DNA from: SOKG01 sp964502665
Lineage (GTDB): Bacteria; Chloroflexota; Dehalococcoidia; SZUA-161
NCBI GenBank assembly: GCA_964502665.1
Contig: CAZCXP010000112.1
Location: forward strand, 1 to 8,362
Direction of reading: 5' to 3'
Length of the DNA stretch: 8,362 nt
Shown: positions 1 to 6,536 of the stretch, in pieces
How the letters are laid out: every line of letters starts with the position of its first letter
Numbering within the stretch: position 1 is the stretch's first letter
Translations under genes and position numbers: made by a program
The notes under the pieces: generated by a model
The model's input: only the letters and a program-made list of their open reading frames with translations
Databases searched by the model: none
Told to the model about the DNA's origin: nothing

Positions 1-2
1 AC

Positions 3-614
3 GCGCCCTTGGGCTGGCCCAAGGATCTGCGCCAAGCGTTACGCGGGCACAAGGCTGGAAAACCGATACAGGTGGAACGAGAGAAAATGTTCCACCGGAA
101 GACTGACGAATTCGTGAGAGATAATATCTTCTGTGTGATAGATAACATCCGCAAGATGCCTCTCGAAGTCGGCGCTGATCGCATTGCACGCACCGCTTAC
201 TCTGCGTTGGACTTACTGCACAAATTGCGCGCGCAAACCGGGCAAGAAATACGTCTAGCCTGGAAGCGGGAAGACGTGAGATCAGGAACGTGGGCTATCG
301 AGGTCTACCCGGCGGGAACGCTTGCGGCTCACCAGATCGATGGACGTCAGGATTATAAGCGTAAGGATAAGGATCGAGAGAAGGCACGCCGAGGCATCGT
401 GGAGCAATTGAAGGTGAAGAAACACTTGAAGTTGCCGTCTGATGAAGCTTCCCTGAGGTGTCTTCTGGACAATGATGACGCCCTAGATGCCGCTATATGC
501 GTGCTAGCAGGAGTTGACTTCTTGGCGAGGGACGTATTAGAGCCGAAGGACGCGGGAGTCTCGATGGAAGTTGCAAAGAAAGAGGGCTGGATTTGGGTTA
601 AGAAACCTGTCTAG
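3..614 (+). CDS. DUF429 family protein (predicted RNase H-like fold), 5' partial
   Basis: The visible 203 residues match the DUF429 family, whose members are predicted to have an RNase H-like fold but have no settled biochemical role. The frame is open to the left edge and the first codons read APLGWP, the conserved family motif that normally lies well inside the protein. The TTG at position 9 is therefore an internal leucine and the true start lies outside the window. Counting from that leucine, other landmarks are REKMFHRKTDEFV (24-36), WAIEVYPAGTL (95-105), the acidic DALDAAICVLAG stretch (157-168), which could supply catalytic carboxylates, and a C-terminal EGWIWV (192-197). The stop is TAG at 612-614. 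The charged lysine/arginine segment around 117-128 fits a nucleic-acid partner, but that is inference. The left neighbour is not visible. Family assignment is fairly secure; function is not. Confidence 0.8.
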   Translation, partial: APLGWPKDLRQALRGHKAGKPIQVEREKMFHRKTDEFVRDNIFCVIDNIRKMPLEVGADRIARTAYSALDLLHKLRAQTGQEIRLAWKREDVRSGTWAIEVYPAGTLAAHQIDGRQDYKRKDKDREKARRGIVEQLKVKKHLKLPSDEASLRCLLDNDDALDAAICVLAGVDFLARDVLEPKDAGVSMEVAKKEGWIWVKKPV

Positions 615-639
615 TACAGCCGACCCCATAACGCTTCCC

Positions 640-780
640 TCTCAGCGATCCCCCTCCCTCTAACTCCCTCCCCCCAGGGGAGGGAGGATTGAGAATTCCT
701 CTCCCTTGAGGGAGAGGTTAGAGCCTGTCCTGAGCCCTGGCCTTGGCCAGGCCCAAGGCTTGCCGAAGGATGAGGGTGAT
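640..780. repeat. Compound intergenic hairpin repeat between DUF429 and PH-domain genes
   Basis: This gene-free stretch (615-786) is built almost wholly of inverted repeats. CTCCCTCCCC at 664-673 pairs perfectly with 677-686 around a CCA loop. CCTCTCCCT at 698-706 pairs with AGGGAGAGG at 709-717. CTCTAAC at 658-664 pairs with GTTAGAG at 717-723 and encloses both hairpins. A second module at 724-770 begins CCTGTCCTGAGC, ends GCTTGCCGAAGGA, and holds a CCTGGCC-TT-GGCCAGG hairpin at 736-751. The two halves resemble dispersed intergenic repeats seen in many environmental genomes; that is from memory and not checked. It lies between two gene 3' ends (convergent), so it may also serve as a bidirectional terminator, although no T-run follows. 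Confidence 0.7.
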
Positions 781-786
781 CGAACT

Positions 787-1170
787 TCAGAGTAGATACT
801 GCATTATGATATTATGGGCCTGGTGCGCCTTGTCGCCTCCTCGAAATTCGAATGTTCTGTCGCCAAATCCTTCGCCGGTGATTGTAAGTCTACCGGTTAC
901 AAGAGGGCCCCTCCTGATCAGGAACCCTTTATTATCCTCACTGCCCACCATGCTGATCCGAGAATAGGGAATGCTGACCATAGCTTTCTGATCTCTCATA
1001 TAGGCTTTGTCGTAGAAGATAACCCGCTTATCGGTGATTCCCATGAATCCGGTGGCCGCTCCTTTGAGGTCGAAAACGGCCCGGATAACCTCATCCGGCT
1101 GACAGAAATCCTCTATTCTCTGCAATTGCTCCTTTTTGTCAAAAGCCATATCCTCGGCATGGATGGCCAT
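787..1170 (-). CDS. Small bacterial PH-domain protein (YokE/bPH-like)
   Basis: This 127-residue protein looks like a single bacterial pleckstrin-homology-type domain. The core GFMGITDKRVIFYDK (41-55) followed by SIPYSRISMVG (66-76) is the strand pattern typical of YokE-like bPH proteins, and an alternating hydrophobic strand LTITGEG and a C-terminal helix follow. It has no signal peptide or membrane segment, so it is probably cytoplasmic. Known bPH domains have varied and mostly unknown ligands, so no function is assigned. The ATG at 1170 is chosen because a strong purine-rich ribosome site (GGAGGCGAGGAGGGGGAG) lies directly upstream. A longer reading from 1275 would run into the FKBP gene and has an unconvincing N-terminus. 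It is the last gene of the leftward cluster, 76 bp after the FKBP gene. Confidence 0.72.
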   Translation of the reverse strand: MAIHAEDMAFDKKEQLQRIEDFCQPDEVIRAVFDLKGAATGFMGITDKRVIFYDKAYMRDQKAMVSIPYSRISMVGSEDNKGFLIRRGPLVTGRLTITGEGFGDRTFEFRGGDKAHQAHNIIMQYLL

Positions 1171-1194
1171 CTCCCCCTCCTCGCCTCCAATGAA

Positions 1195-1223
1195 ACTACA
1201 CTTGTCCAGCAAAAACACAACAA
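1195..1223 (-). promoter_or_regulatory. Candidate promoter for the PH-domain gene
   Basis: On the minus strand TTGTTG (1218-1223) and TGTAGT (1195-1200) are separated by 17 bases. The boxes match the sigma-70 consensus at three and four of six positions. Transcription would begin close to the ribosome site of the PH-domain gene. It is weak, and read-through from the FKBP gene is an equally good explanation. Confidence 0.25.
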
Positions 1224-1246
1224 CCTGTCCCCAGTAAACGAAACGG

Positions 1247-1747
1247 TTATATGATCTCCACGAGTGTGATATCAAAAGTCAGCTCTTTCCCGGCCAGCTG
1301 ATGGTTGGCATCCAGGGTGATGCTCGATTCGGAGACATCGATCACCGTTGCCCAGACTACTCGACCATCCGGCTGAGTCAGCGGGAACTGCTGGCCCACC
1401 TGCGGTTCCCAGTCCGGCGGAAGGCGGTCTCGATCCACTACCATTACCAGTTCATCATAGTAGGGGCCATACGCCTGGTCAGGCGGGATAACGACGGTTT
1501 TCGACTCGCCCGGCTGCATCCCGATTACGGCCTGCTCAAAGCCGGGGATCACCTGGCCGGCGCCTATTGTAAATTGCAAAGGTTCGCCTCCAACGGAAGA
1601 GTCAAATACCGTGCCGTTTCCCAATCTGCCCGTGTAGTGAACGTTGACGGTATCACCACTCTTGGCCTCTGCTGGCGCCGATGAACTGCCGCAGCCGCCT
1701 GCCAGCAGAGCCGCCACCAGAAGAAGCGGTATGAGGTATCTCTTCAC
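1247..1747 (-). CDS. Lipoprotein FKBP-type peptidyl-prolyl cis-trans isomerase, SlyD-like
   Basis: Predicted 166-residue prolyl isomerase and chaperone that would act outside the cytoplasmic membrane. Residues 1-19 form a lipoprotein signal peptide (KR, hydrophobic core, LLAGGC with Cys19 as the lipidation site), followed by a short Ser/Ala linker. The FKBP core is clear: VNVHYTGRLGNGTVFDSS (34-51), then GQVIPGFEQAVIGMQPGE (64-81) and AYGPY (92-96). A segment at about 97-144 is inserted in the FKBP core, as in the IF chaperone domain of SlyD, and the chain ends with the SlyD-type NHQLAGKELTFDITL (149-163). The metal-binding His/Cys-rich tail of classic SlyD is absent. The start is GTG at 1747 with GGAGGT eight bases upstream. 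It lies 83 bp after the AttH-like gene. An extracytoplasmic folding role is inferred from the signal and family. Confidence 0.93.
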   Translation of the reverse strand: MKRYLIPLLLVAALLAGGCGSSSAPAEAKSGDTVNVHYTGRLGNGTVFDSSVGGEPLQFTIGAGQVIPGFEQAVIGMQPGESKTVVIPPDQAYGPYYDELVMVVDRDRLPPDWEPQVGQQFPLTQPDGRVVWATVIDVSESSITLDANHQLAGKELTFDITLVEII

Positions 1748-1766
1748 GCCGTTTACCTCCGCACAG

Positions 1767-1794
1767 GGTACATCACCTCTGGTAGCAGTGTCAA
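1767..1794 (-). promoter_or_regulatory. Candidate promoter for the FKBP gene
   Basis: A perfect minus-strand TTGACA (1789-1794) lies in the 83-bp gap upstream of the FKBP start. Sixteen bases on is TGTACC (1767-1772), a poor -10 box. Transcription would start just before the GGAGGT ribosome site. The -35 match is good but the -10 is weak, so this may be chance. Confidence 0.25.
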
Positions 1795-1830
1795 TGGGGA
1801 AAAGGGGCAGCGATCAACCTCCGTCGGCAT

Positions 1831-2787
1831 CTAGCTATCGCTGCCGGGAGGCCGGATGACCTCGGCGCAGCCAGTCCCGCGAACCGCCTCACCACCCAGG
1901 CGCCCGGATACAGTCGTGCTTCCCTCCCAGAAGGGAAAGGTGGGGACCGACAGGGTCTCGAACATTCTGATCTCCTGCTGGGCATACCGCGCCCTGATCT
2001 CCAAATCCAGGCCGTGAGTTTTCTCTCGAACACGCCAGAGGACGCCGTACTCCCTGCCGCTCTCTGGAGAAACCCAAGAATCCATCCTCTCCAGCACCAG
2101 GTTCCGGGTATGGTACACCGAATTATCGGGGAACATGATCGTTAGATCACGGGACTTAACCGATTCGTCGGGGTTGACGATATGCCAGAAGACGATCTCG
2201 GTCTCATTGTCTAGCTGGACGCAGAACCAGTCCCAGCCCCCCTTGCCCGTGTAGCTCATCCACTGATGATCCATTATGCCGATCCCCTCAACATCTATCA
2301 TCCTGCCCAATAGCTCGACCTGGCCTCTGGCTCGAAGCCGGGTGAGGGAGTAGTAATATGACCTTCCCCCGGTCCATCGGACCAGGCCGCTCCCGCAGCC
2401 GAGGAGAGGAGGTTTCTCTGAACCAAGAGCCAGATTGAGGCCGATTTCGGGCCCGTACGATTCCAGGTGGTAAGAGAATGAATCGGGGTCGGTGCGGAAC
2501 CAGTGATCATGGCCGCCCCAGCGAAGCTCGAAGAATCCCTCGGCGTGGTGCAGGGCCGAGCTGGCAACCGAGTGGTAAAGGCGCTCTGCCTCCAGGTCGG
2601 AAATGGCGAGAATCTTGAGTCCGACATTGAAGTAGGCCACCATAGCCCCGTACTCCCTGCCCGCGGAATCGGTGAGGCTGAAATGCCCATACCACCACTC
2701 GGCCAGGAAATCGGGGTGGGCCCCCTCATCTTCCGGGAAGTGGATTTTGGGCGGGCCGAATGGCAGAGATTTCTTTCGCATCGTCAC
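1831..2787 (-). CDS. AttH/CrtC-like lipocalin-domain protein
   Basis: A 318-residue protein of the AttH / hydroxyneurosporene-synthase (CrtC)-like superfamily, built of two lipocalin-like beta-barrel halves. Visible landmarks are FPEDEGAHP (17-25) and EWWYGHFSL (30-38), the classic N-terminal signature; GRSYYYSLTRL (141-151); GIGIMDHQW (168-176), matching the family's W-M-D-H-x-W block with Ile for the usual Trp; WDWFCVQLDNETEI (185-198); and PFWEGSTTVSG (285-295). There is no signal peptide. CrtC proteins hydrate carotenoid end groups, but no carotenoid gene is nearby, and most family members are uncharacterised small hydrophobic-ligand proteins, so that reaction is not claimed. The GTG at 2787 overlaps the upstream TGA as GTGA, which suggests translational coupling to the protease gene. 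An ATG at 2781, two codons later, is an equally possible start. Confidence 0.85.
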   Translation of the reverse strand: MTMRKKSLPFGPPKIHFPEDEGAHPDFLAEWWYGHFSLTDSAGREYGAMVAYFNVGLKILAISDLEAERLYHSVASSALHHAEGFFELRWGGHDHWFRTDPDSFSYHLESYGPEIGLNLALGSEKPPLLGCGSGLVRWTGGRSYYYSLTRLRARGQVELLGRMIDVEGIGIMDHQWMSYTGKGGWDWFCVQLDNETEIVFWHIVNPDESVKSRDLTIMFPDNSVYHTRNLVLERMDSWVSPESGREYGVLWRVREKTHGLDLEIRARYAQQEIRMFETLSVPTFPFWEGSTTVSGRLGGEAVRGTGCAEVIRPPGSDS

Positions 2788-4016
2788 ATTTGGAACTCAG
2801 GGAATTCAGCTAACACCCTTTGGGCTACAACCTCACTGGGAGCAATAATAATGAGCACATCGCTCCCGTTTCGACCCAGGTAGAGGCTCAGACCTTGTGT
2901 CCGCCAATGCCTCGCTGTCTCCTCCTCCAGAAGCAAATCCCAGGCGCCATCACTTTTCTCTGCGACAAAAGAAATGTAGGCGTCGAAGAATTCCTGGGCG
3001 TCGCTATCGCTATCCCAGGTAGATCGCAGGGCAAGCAGTTTCTCACCTTCCGCGTTCTTCAGATACAGGTAGCGGTCGCCATCCCAGCCCGCCGCCGCCA
3101 CTGCTGCTGCATCCTCGGCAATGAAGGTCTCCAGGTATATCCGTATACTTAACTCACCGAGAACGTCGCTATCCAACCGCGACCAGCCGGCGCCCAGGGC
3201 GCTTTCCAGGTCAGGCATGGTCACATCCTGAGGTTCGTCCCGCTGCAGATACTTCTCAGGATGGAGGATCTGCTCAGTGGATTGGGGCAGGTCTGCGTAG
3301 GCCTGATTGATGTCCTCCCATCCGCCAAGAGCTGAAACGAAATTGAAACCTTCTTCATAGGTGGCAAGGAGGCTTTCCCTGATGAATCGAGGGGCAGCTT
3401 CAAACTTCTCCGTCTCGGCTTCTTGAGATTCCTCTAATACAGCTTGCAGCTCATCTTCGCTAAGATAGTCCAACATGTAGTTCAATTGGGTCAAGAGAGC
3501 GTCCCCCTCCGTCAGTGAGACAGCAGCCGTGGAAAGATCAGAGTTACCCTCCTCCTCCAACGGGAGTGAACTCAGGTCAAAGTGCTGATCCTGGAGAGCG
3601 TGAGTGTATTCATGCGCGAAAATAACCCTTTCCATAGGCCCCAACTCCTCCCTGTCGCTCACCACGTACAACTCTCCTGACTTATAATCGTAGAAACCGG
3701 CAACCTGTTCCGAGTAAACGTCCAGAAGAATCGTGTACAGGTCCTGGTCCTCCTCCATCAAATCGAAGAGGACATAGACCTCCTGATCTATTCCCGCCTC
3801 CTCCTGGGGATACTCTTCTTCGAAATCACCAATAATCAGGTCTCGCAGCTGGTCACTGGTGACAAATCGATATTCTACTTCGTGTTTGGGCGTAAGCCCC
3901 CGTATTTCAACTACGTCCGAAGAGACCTCCCACAAAGCCCATTCCAGCCCGCAACCGCTTGCGATAATGGCTGCAATGATGAGCATAAGCGCCAGGCCAA
4001 AGAGAACCCTATTCAT
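2784..4016 (-). CDS. Putative zinc-metalloprotease lipoprotein (HEYTH motif)
   Basis: Predicted 410-residue surface-anchored protein. Residues 1-22 form a lipoprotein signal peptide ending ASGC (Cys22). The protein then has a mixed alpha/beta region and HEYTHALQDQHFDL at 135-148, an HExxH zinc site (His135, Glu136, His139). LTEGDA at 168-173 places Glu170 as a likely third metal ligand, as in gluzincin-type peptidases. STEQILHPEKYL (246-257) looks like a further family motif near the fold core. The C-terminal 120 residues have no recognisable catalytic residues and may be a separate substrate or accessory domain. The substrate is unknown, and the fold assignment to a Peptidase-MA-like group is inference. 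The ATG at 4016 is preferred over a TTG at 4055 because it begins the signal peptide and follows AGGAGGGG. It is the first gene of the leftward cluster and its stop overlaps the AttH-like start. Confidence 0.83.
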   Translation of the reverse strand: MNRVLFGLALMLIIAAIIASGCGLEWALWEVSSDVVEIRGLTPKHEVEYRFVTSDQLRDLIIGDFEEEYPQEEAGIDQEVYVLFDLMEEDQDLYTILLDVYSEQVAGFYDYKSGELYVVSDREELGPMERVIFAHEYTHALQDQHFDLSSLPLEEEGNSDLSTAAVSLTEGDALLTQLNYMLDYLSEDELQAVLEESQEAETEKFEAAPRFIRESLLATYEEGFNFVSALGGWEDINQAYADLPQSTEQILHPEKYLQRDEPQDVTMPDLESALGAGWSRLDSDVLGELSIRIYLETFIAEDAAAVAAAGWDGDRYLYLKNAEGEKLLALRSTWDSDSDAQEFFDAYISFVAEKSDGAWDLLLEEETARHWRTQGLSLYLGRNGSDVLIIIAPSEVVAQRVLAEFPEFQM

Positions 4017-4043
4017 GCCGGGTAATCCCCTCCTCCTGGAATA

Positions 4044-4072
4044 AGGATAGAGCAAAACAGACTCTTATTCAA
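4044..4072 (-). promoter_or_regulatory. Candidate sigma-70-type promoter for the leftward cluster
   Basis: Minus-strand TTGAAT (4067-4072) and TATCCT (4044-4049) are exactly 17 bases apart, each matching four of six consensus positions. The predicted start of transcription, near 4037, falls at the edge of the AGGAGG ribosome site of the protease gene, giving a leader of about 20 bases. The remainder of the 168-bp divergent region (4017-4184) shows no convincing operator, and I found no clear promoter for the rightward transporter. Confidence 0.4.
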
Positions 4073-4184
4073 TCCAGATAAAAGACTGCCGAGCGGTTTT
4101 GTGGTAAGATAAGACTTGATGCAAATCTCACACCTAAAGACATTCCACAGCCGAGTCGCGGATACCCCTAATTAAAGACAAAAT

Positions 4185-5804
4185 ATGCCCGAAAAGCCAA
4201 CAAACCCGGAATCAGCGGCGGAGGCAGTCGGCCTGCGCACGCTGCCCAGACAGCAAGTAGTCATCACCCTGGCCGGCGTGATGCTGGCCATGTTCCTGGG
4301 CTCGCTGGATCAGACAGTCGTCGGCACCGCCCTGCCGCGAATTATCGCCGACCTGGGCGGATTTGCCCACTACACGTGGGTGGCCACAGCCTACATTATC
4401 GCCTCGACCATTACCCTGCCCATCACCGGTAAGCTGACCGATATGTATGGCCGCAAGTGGTTCTACGTTGCCGGACTGACAATCTTCATAGCTGGCTCTC
4501 TCCTCTGCGGCTTCAGCCAAACGATGACGCAACTCATCCTCTTCCGAGGACTGCAGGGCATAGGCGCCGGGGTGATGATGGCCAATGCCTTCATCGTTGT
4601 CGGCGACCTTTTCCCGCCCGCCGAACGTGGAAAATATCAGGGCCTGATGACAGGGGTGTTCGGCATATCGTCTGTGATCGGGCCGACGCTGGGTGGATTC
4701 ATAACCGACAATCTCTCCTGGCACTGGGTCTTCTTCGTCAATATTCCCCTCGGAATCCTTATCATCGGACTGTTCATACTCTTCTTCCCTAACTTCCGAC
4801 CCAGCAATGCCAAACCCGTAATCGACTTTCCCGGCGTGGTCACACTGATACTGGCCGTGGTGCCAGCGATGCTGGCGCTGTCCTGGGCTGGGGTTGAATA
4901 TCCATGGGTCTCCGTCCCCATCATCAGCATGTTCGTTTTTTCAGTAGCCATGGCCGCTGCTTTCGTGATAATCGAGGGTCGAAGCAAGGAACCCATCATG
5001 CCCATGTGGCTCTTCAAGAACAGGATTGTGAGCGTGTCATCAATAGTCATTTTCACTACCGGCATCGGTATGTTCGGCGGCATCATCTTCGTACCGCTTT
5101 ACTTCCAGGGGGTACTGGGGTTATCTGCCACTGCTAGCGGCAGCTTCTTAACGCCCATGATGTTAGGTGTGGTAGCGGGCGCACTCATCTCCGGTCAGGC
5201 CCTCTCTCGGGCAGGAGGGCACTACCGTCTGCAGGGGATGGTTGGCTTAGGCGTCATGGCTGCGGGCATGGGGCTACTCTCAACGATGACAGTGGAAACG
5301 AGCTATGCCAGAGCCGTGTTCTACATAGTTGTCACCGGCCTGGGACTGGGCATTTCGATGCCCCTTTACACCATAGCGGTTCAGAATGCAGTCCCTTACG
5401 CTGTAATGGGTGTGGCCACTTCTTCCACCGCCTTCTTCCGTTCTATCGGCGGCGCATTCGGATTGGCTGTCCTGGGCGCGGTAATGAACAATCACTTCGC
5501 CTCCGAGCTTGTCAACAGAATCTCGCCTGCTGCGAAAGAGGTCATCTCGCCGGAGCCGCTGGGCTCCCTGGCACACAATCCCCAGGCACTGCTCGATCCC
5601 CAGGCCCAAGCAGGGTTGATGGCCTTTTTTGAGCCTCTGGGGGAGCAGGGGGTGGCACTCTTCGAGCACGTATTGGAGGCACTCAAGCTGGCTCTCAATT
5701 CCGCCATCACGCAGGTTTTCTTCATAGGGCTTATCGTTATCGTTATCGCCTGGGTAGCTAACCTCTTCTTAAAGGAAATCCCGCTGCGCAAGTCACACAT
5801 TTAA
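4185..5804 (+). CDS. DHA2-family MFS drug/proton antiporter (EmrB/QacA type, 14 TM)
   Basis: A 539-residue inner-membrane exporter of the 14-helix DHA2 branch of the major facilitator superfamily, which exchanges hydrophobic drugs or metabolites for protons. Family motifs are all present: LDQTVVGTALPRI (41-53, motif D1), GKLTDMYGRK (82-91, motif A), LILFRGLQGIGAG (117-129, motif B with Arg121) and GVFGISSVIGPTLGGFI (157-173, antiporter motif C). WVFFVNIPLG (181-190) is also typical. The long hydrophilic loop at about 445-500, before the last helix, is usual for EmrB/QacA proteins. The ATG at 4185 has only a weak ribosome site (AAAGA). No TetR or MarR regulator is adjacent, so control is unknown. 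It is transcribed away from the protease cluster, and an octanucleotide repeat begins eight bases after its stop. The substrate cannot be told from sequence. Confidence 0.95.
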   Translation: MPEKPTNPESAAEAVGLRTLPRQQVVITLAGVMLAMFLGSLDQTVVGTALPRIIADLGGFAHYTWVATAYIIASTITLPITGKLTDMYGRKWFYVAGLTIFIAGSLLCGFSQTMTQLILFRGLQGIGAGVMMANAFIVVGDLFPPAERGKYQGLMTGVFGISSVIGPTLGGFITDNLSWHWVFFVNIPLGILIIGLFILFFPNFRPSNAKPVIDFPGVVTLILAVVPAMLALSWAGVEYPWVSVPIISMFVFSVAMAAAFVIIEGRSKEPIMPMWLFKNRIVSVSSIVIFTTGIGMFGGIIFVPLYFQGVLGLSATASGSFLTPMMLGVVAGALISGQALSRAGGHYRLQGMVGLGVMAAGMGLLSTMTVETSYARAVFYIVVTGLGLGISMPLYTIAVQNAVPYAVMGVATSSTAFFRSIGGAFGLAVLGAVMNNHFASELVNRISPAAKEVISPEPLGSLAHNPQALLDPQAQAGLMAFFEPLGEQGVALFEHVLEALKLALNSAITQVFFIGLIVIVIAWVANLFLKEIPLRKSHI

Positions 5805-5812
5805 GGATGGAA

Positions 5813-5908
5813 CTTGACCACCTGAACACCTGAACACCTGAACACCTGAACACCTGACCACCTGAACATCCGAACATCTGACCATCCAGACATCTGAGCG
5901 TCTGGGCT
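5813..5908. repeat. Octanucleotide tandem array, 12 units, consensus CCTGAACA
   Basis: Twelve contiguous 8-bp units follow the transporter stop. Units at 5821, 5829, 5837 and 5845 are identical (CCTGAACA), 5853 is CCTGACCA and 5861 is again CCTGAACA. After that the units decay steadily: TCCGAACA, TCTGACCA, TCCAGACA, TCTGAGCG, TCTGGGCT. The first unit, CTTGACCA at 5813, also differs. The period is not a multiple of three and no gene spans it, so it is not coding. A perfect centre with degenerate flanks is the usual mark of replication slippage. Confidence 0.9.
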
Positions 5909-5923
5909 GTTTGACGGCTGGAT

Positions 5924-5974
5924 GGCCCGGGCACGATGTTAGGAGCTGCTGCTAACAGGGTGAAAGCCCGATAT
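5924..5974. other. Stem-loop-rich intergenic segment
   Basis: Between the octanucleotide array and the antitoxin stop, TGTTAG and CTAACA form a perfect 6-bp stem around GAGCTGCTG. CGGGC before it and GCCCG after it could close an outer 5-bp stem. The inner GGGTGAAAGCCC string recalls structured RNA such as group II intron 5' domains, but no intron protein or domain V is visible. No T-run follows, so it is a poor candidate for an intrinsic terminator. I can support only local structure. Confidence 0.35.
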
Positions 5975-5996
5975 ATGAAGTCGTGAGTTGGCAGGG

Positions 5997-6236
5997 CTAG
6001 ACCCTTGACTGCGTACTCTGGCGCAGACGGTCCAGTATCCACATACGAGCCAAGGTCGTGGGACCAATCCCCAGCTCCCTGGCTTCCTCCCTCAACTCCT
6101 CCCACTTCTCTGATGAGAGCCGAACGGGAATCACCTTGTCCAATGGCTTCTTCACCTCCACCTCGACGACTACATCGTTCTCATCCCAGGCGTCACCCCG
6201 CTCCATCCGCTCGATTTCCTTATCCAAATGGGTCAT
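5997..6236 (-). CDS. BrnA-like ribbon-helix-helix antitoxin
   Basis: A 79-residue protein with an acidic N-terminal half and a C-terminal ribbon-helix-helix: strand KVIPVRLSS, helix EKWEELREEARELG, turn, and helix PTTLARMWILDRLRQ. Proteins of this type bind DNA as dimers and neutralise an adjacent toxin through the other end of the chain. The ATG at 6236 is chosen because GGGAGG lies eight bases upstream and the toxin's TGA ends one base before it, an arrangement that implies translational coupling. A longer ATG reading from 6281 overlaps the toxin and lacks that ribosome site. The gene order, toxin first and antitoxin second, is that of BrnTA modules. It should repress the shared promoter through the palindromes at 6537-6563. 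The specific BrnA label rests on partner identity more than on its own sequence. Confidence 0.8.
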   Translation of the reverse strand: MTHLDKEIERMERGDAWDENDVVVEVEVKKPLDKVIPVRLSSEKWEELREEARELGIGPTTLARMWILDRLRQSTQSRV

Positions 6237-6237
6237 T

Positions 6238-6525
6238 TCACCTGCCTCCCGTCGCCTTGGTATAAAGCCGCCTTTCGCCATCGGTCATCTCTCTTGCTGT
6301 AGCCACCCTCCAATTGCCCCCACCCAAGTTTAGCAGTACTACCAACACATAGCGTCCGGCTGCGCTTTGGCTAAAGACCTTGTACAGCCCTTCTCTGCCT
6401 CTTCTAACATGGCGCCGGTCTGAGAGGCAGGCCTCCTCAACTTCGGCAAAGGAGATGCTGTGCTTAGACTCAATCTTCTCCAGGATGTGGTCATCGACTT
6501 CCAGCGACTCTATACGAAGCACCAA
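6238..6525 (-). CDS. BrnT-like toxin of a type II toxin-antitoxin pair
   Basis: A 95-residue basic protein with the BrnT-like plan. It has KHSISFAEVEEACLSD (21-36), then GREGLYKVFSQSAAGRYVLV (43-62), with the glycine-arginine-aromatic strand, and WRVATAREMTDGERRLY (72-88), in which the AR and ERRxY elements are the family hallmarks. BrnT toxins are RelE-like ribonucleases that block growth; activity here is inferred from family. The TTG at 6525 has AAGGA five bases upstream; the next codon is GTG at 6522, eight bases from the same site, and is an equally good start. The stop lies one base from the antitoxin ATG. Promoter and operator lie immediately upstream, so the pair is a complete, apparently intact operon. 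Confidence 0.82.
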   Translation of the reverse strand: MVLRIESLEVDDHILEKIESKHSISFAEVEEACLSDRRHVRRGREGLYKVFSQSAAGRYVLVVLLNLGGGNWRVATAREMTDGERRLYTKATGGR

Positions 6526-6536
6526 TCATTTCCTTC

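Noticed and set aside
1171..1275. N-terminal extension of the PH-domain protein by 35 residues
   Set aside because: It overlaps the FKBP gene end, and a strong ribosome site sits directly before the ATG at 1170.
4085..4184. Promoter for the rightward transporter
   Set aside because: Candidates such as TTGATG at 4116 or GATACC at 4161 lack a properly spaced partner, so none is called.
4212..5800. Several minus-strand frames inside the transporter gene
   Set aside because: They lie opposite a gene with all DHA2 motifs intact and show low-complexity, shadow-like composition.
5813..5908. CRISPR array or iteron origin
   Set aside because: Units are 8 bp and contiguous with no spacers, and no replication initiator or cas gene is near.
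5758..6105. A 115-residue minus-strand frame across the octanucleotide array
   Set aside because: Its repeated FRCSGVQ-type residues come from translating the 8-bp repeat; it overlaps both the transporter and the antitoxin and has no known domain.
6237..6281. Longer antitoxin start at 6281
   Set aside because: It would overlap the toxin by 44 bases and lacks the GGGAGG site that precedes the ATG at 6236.
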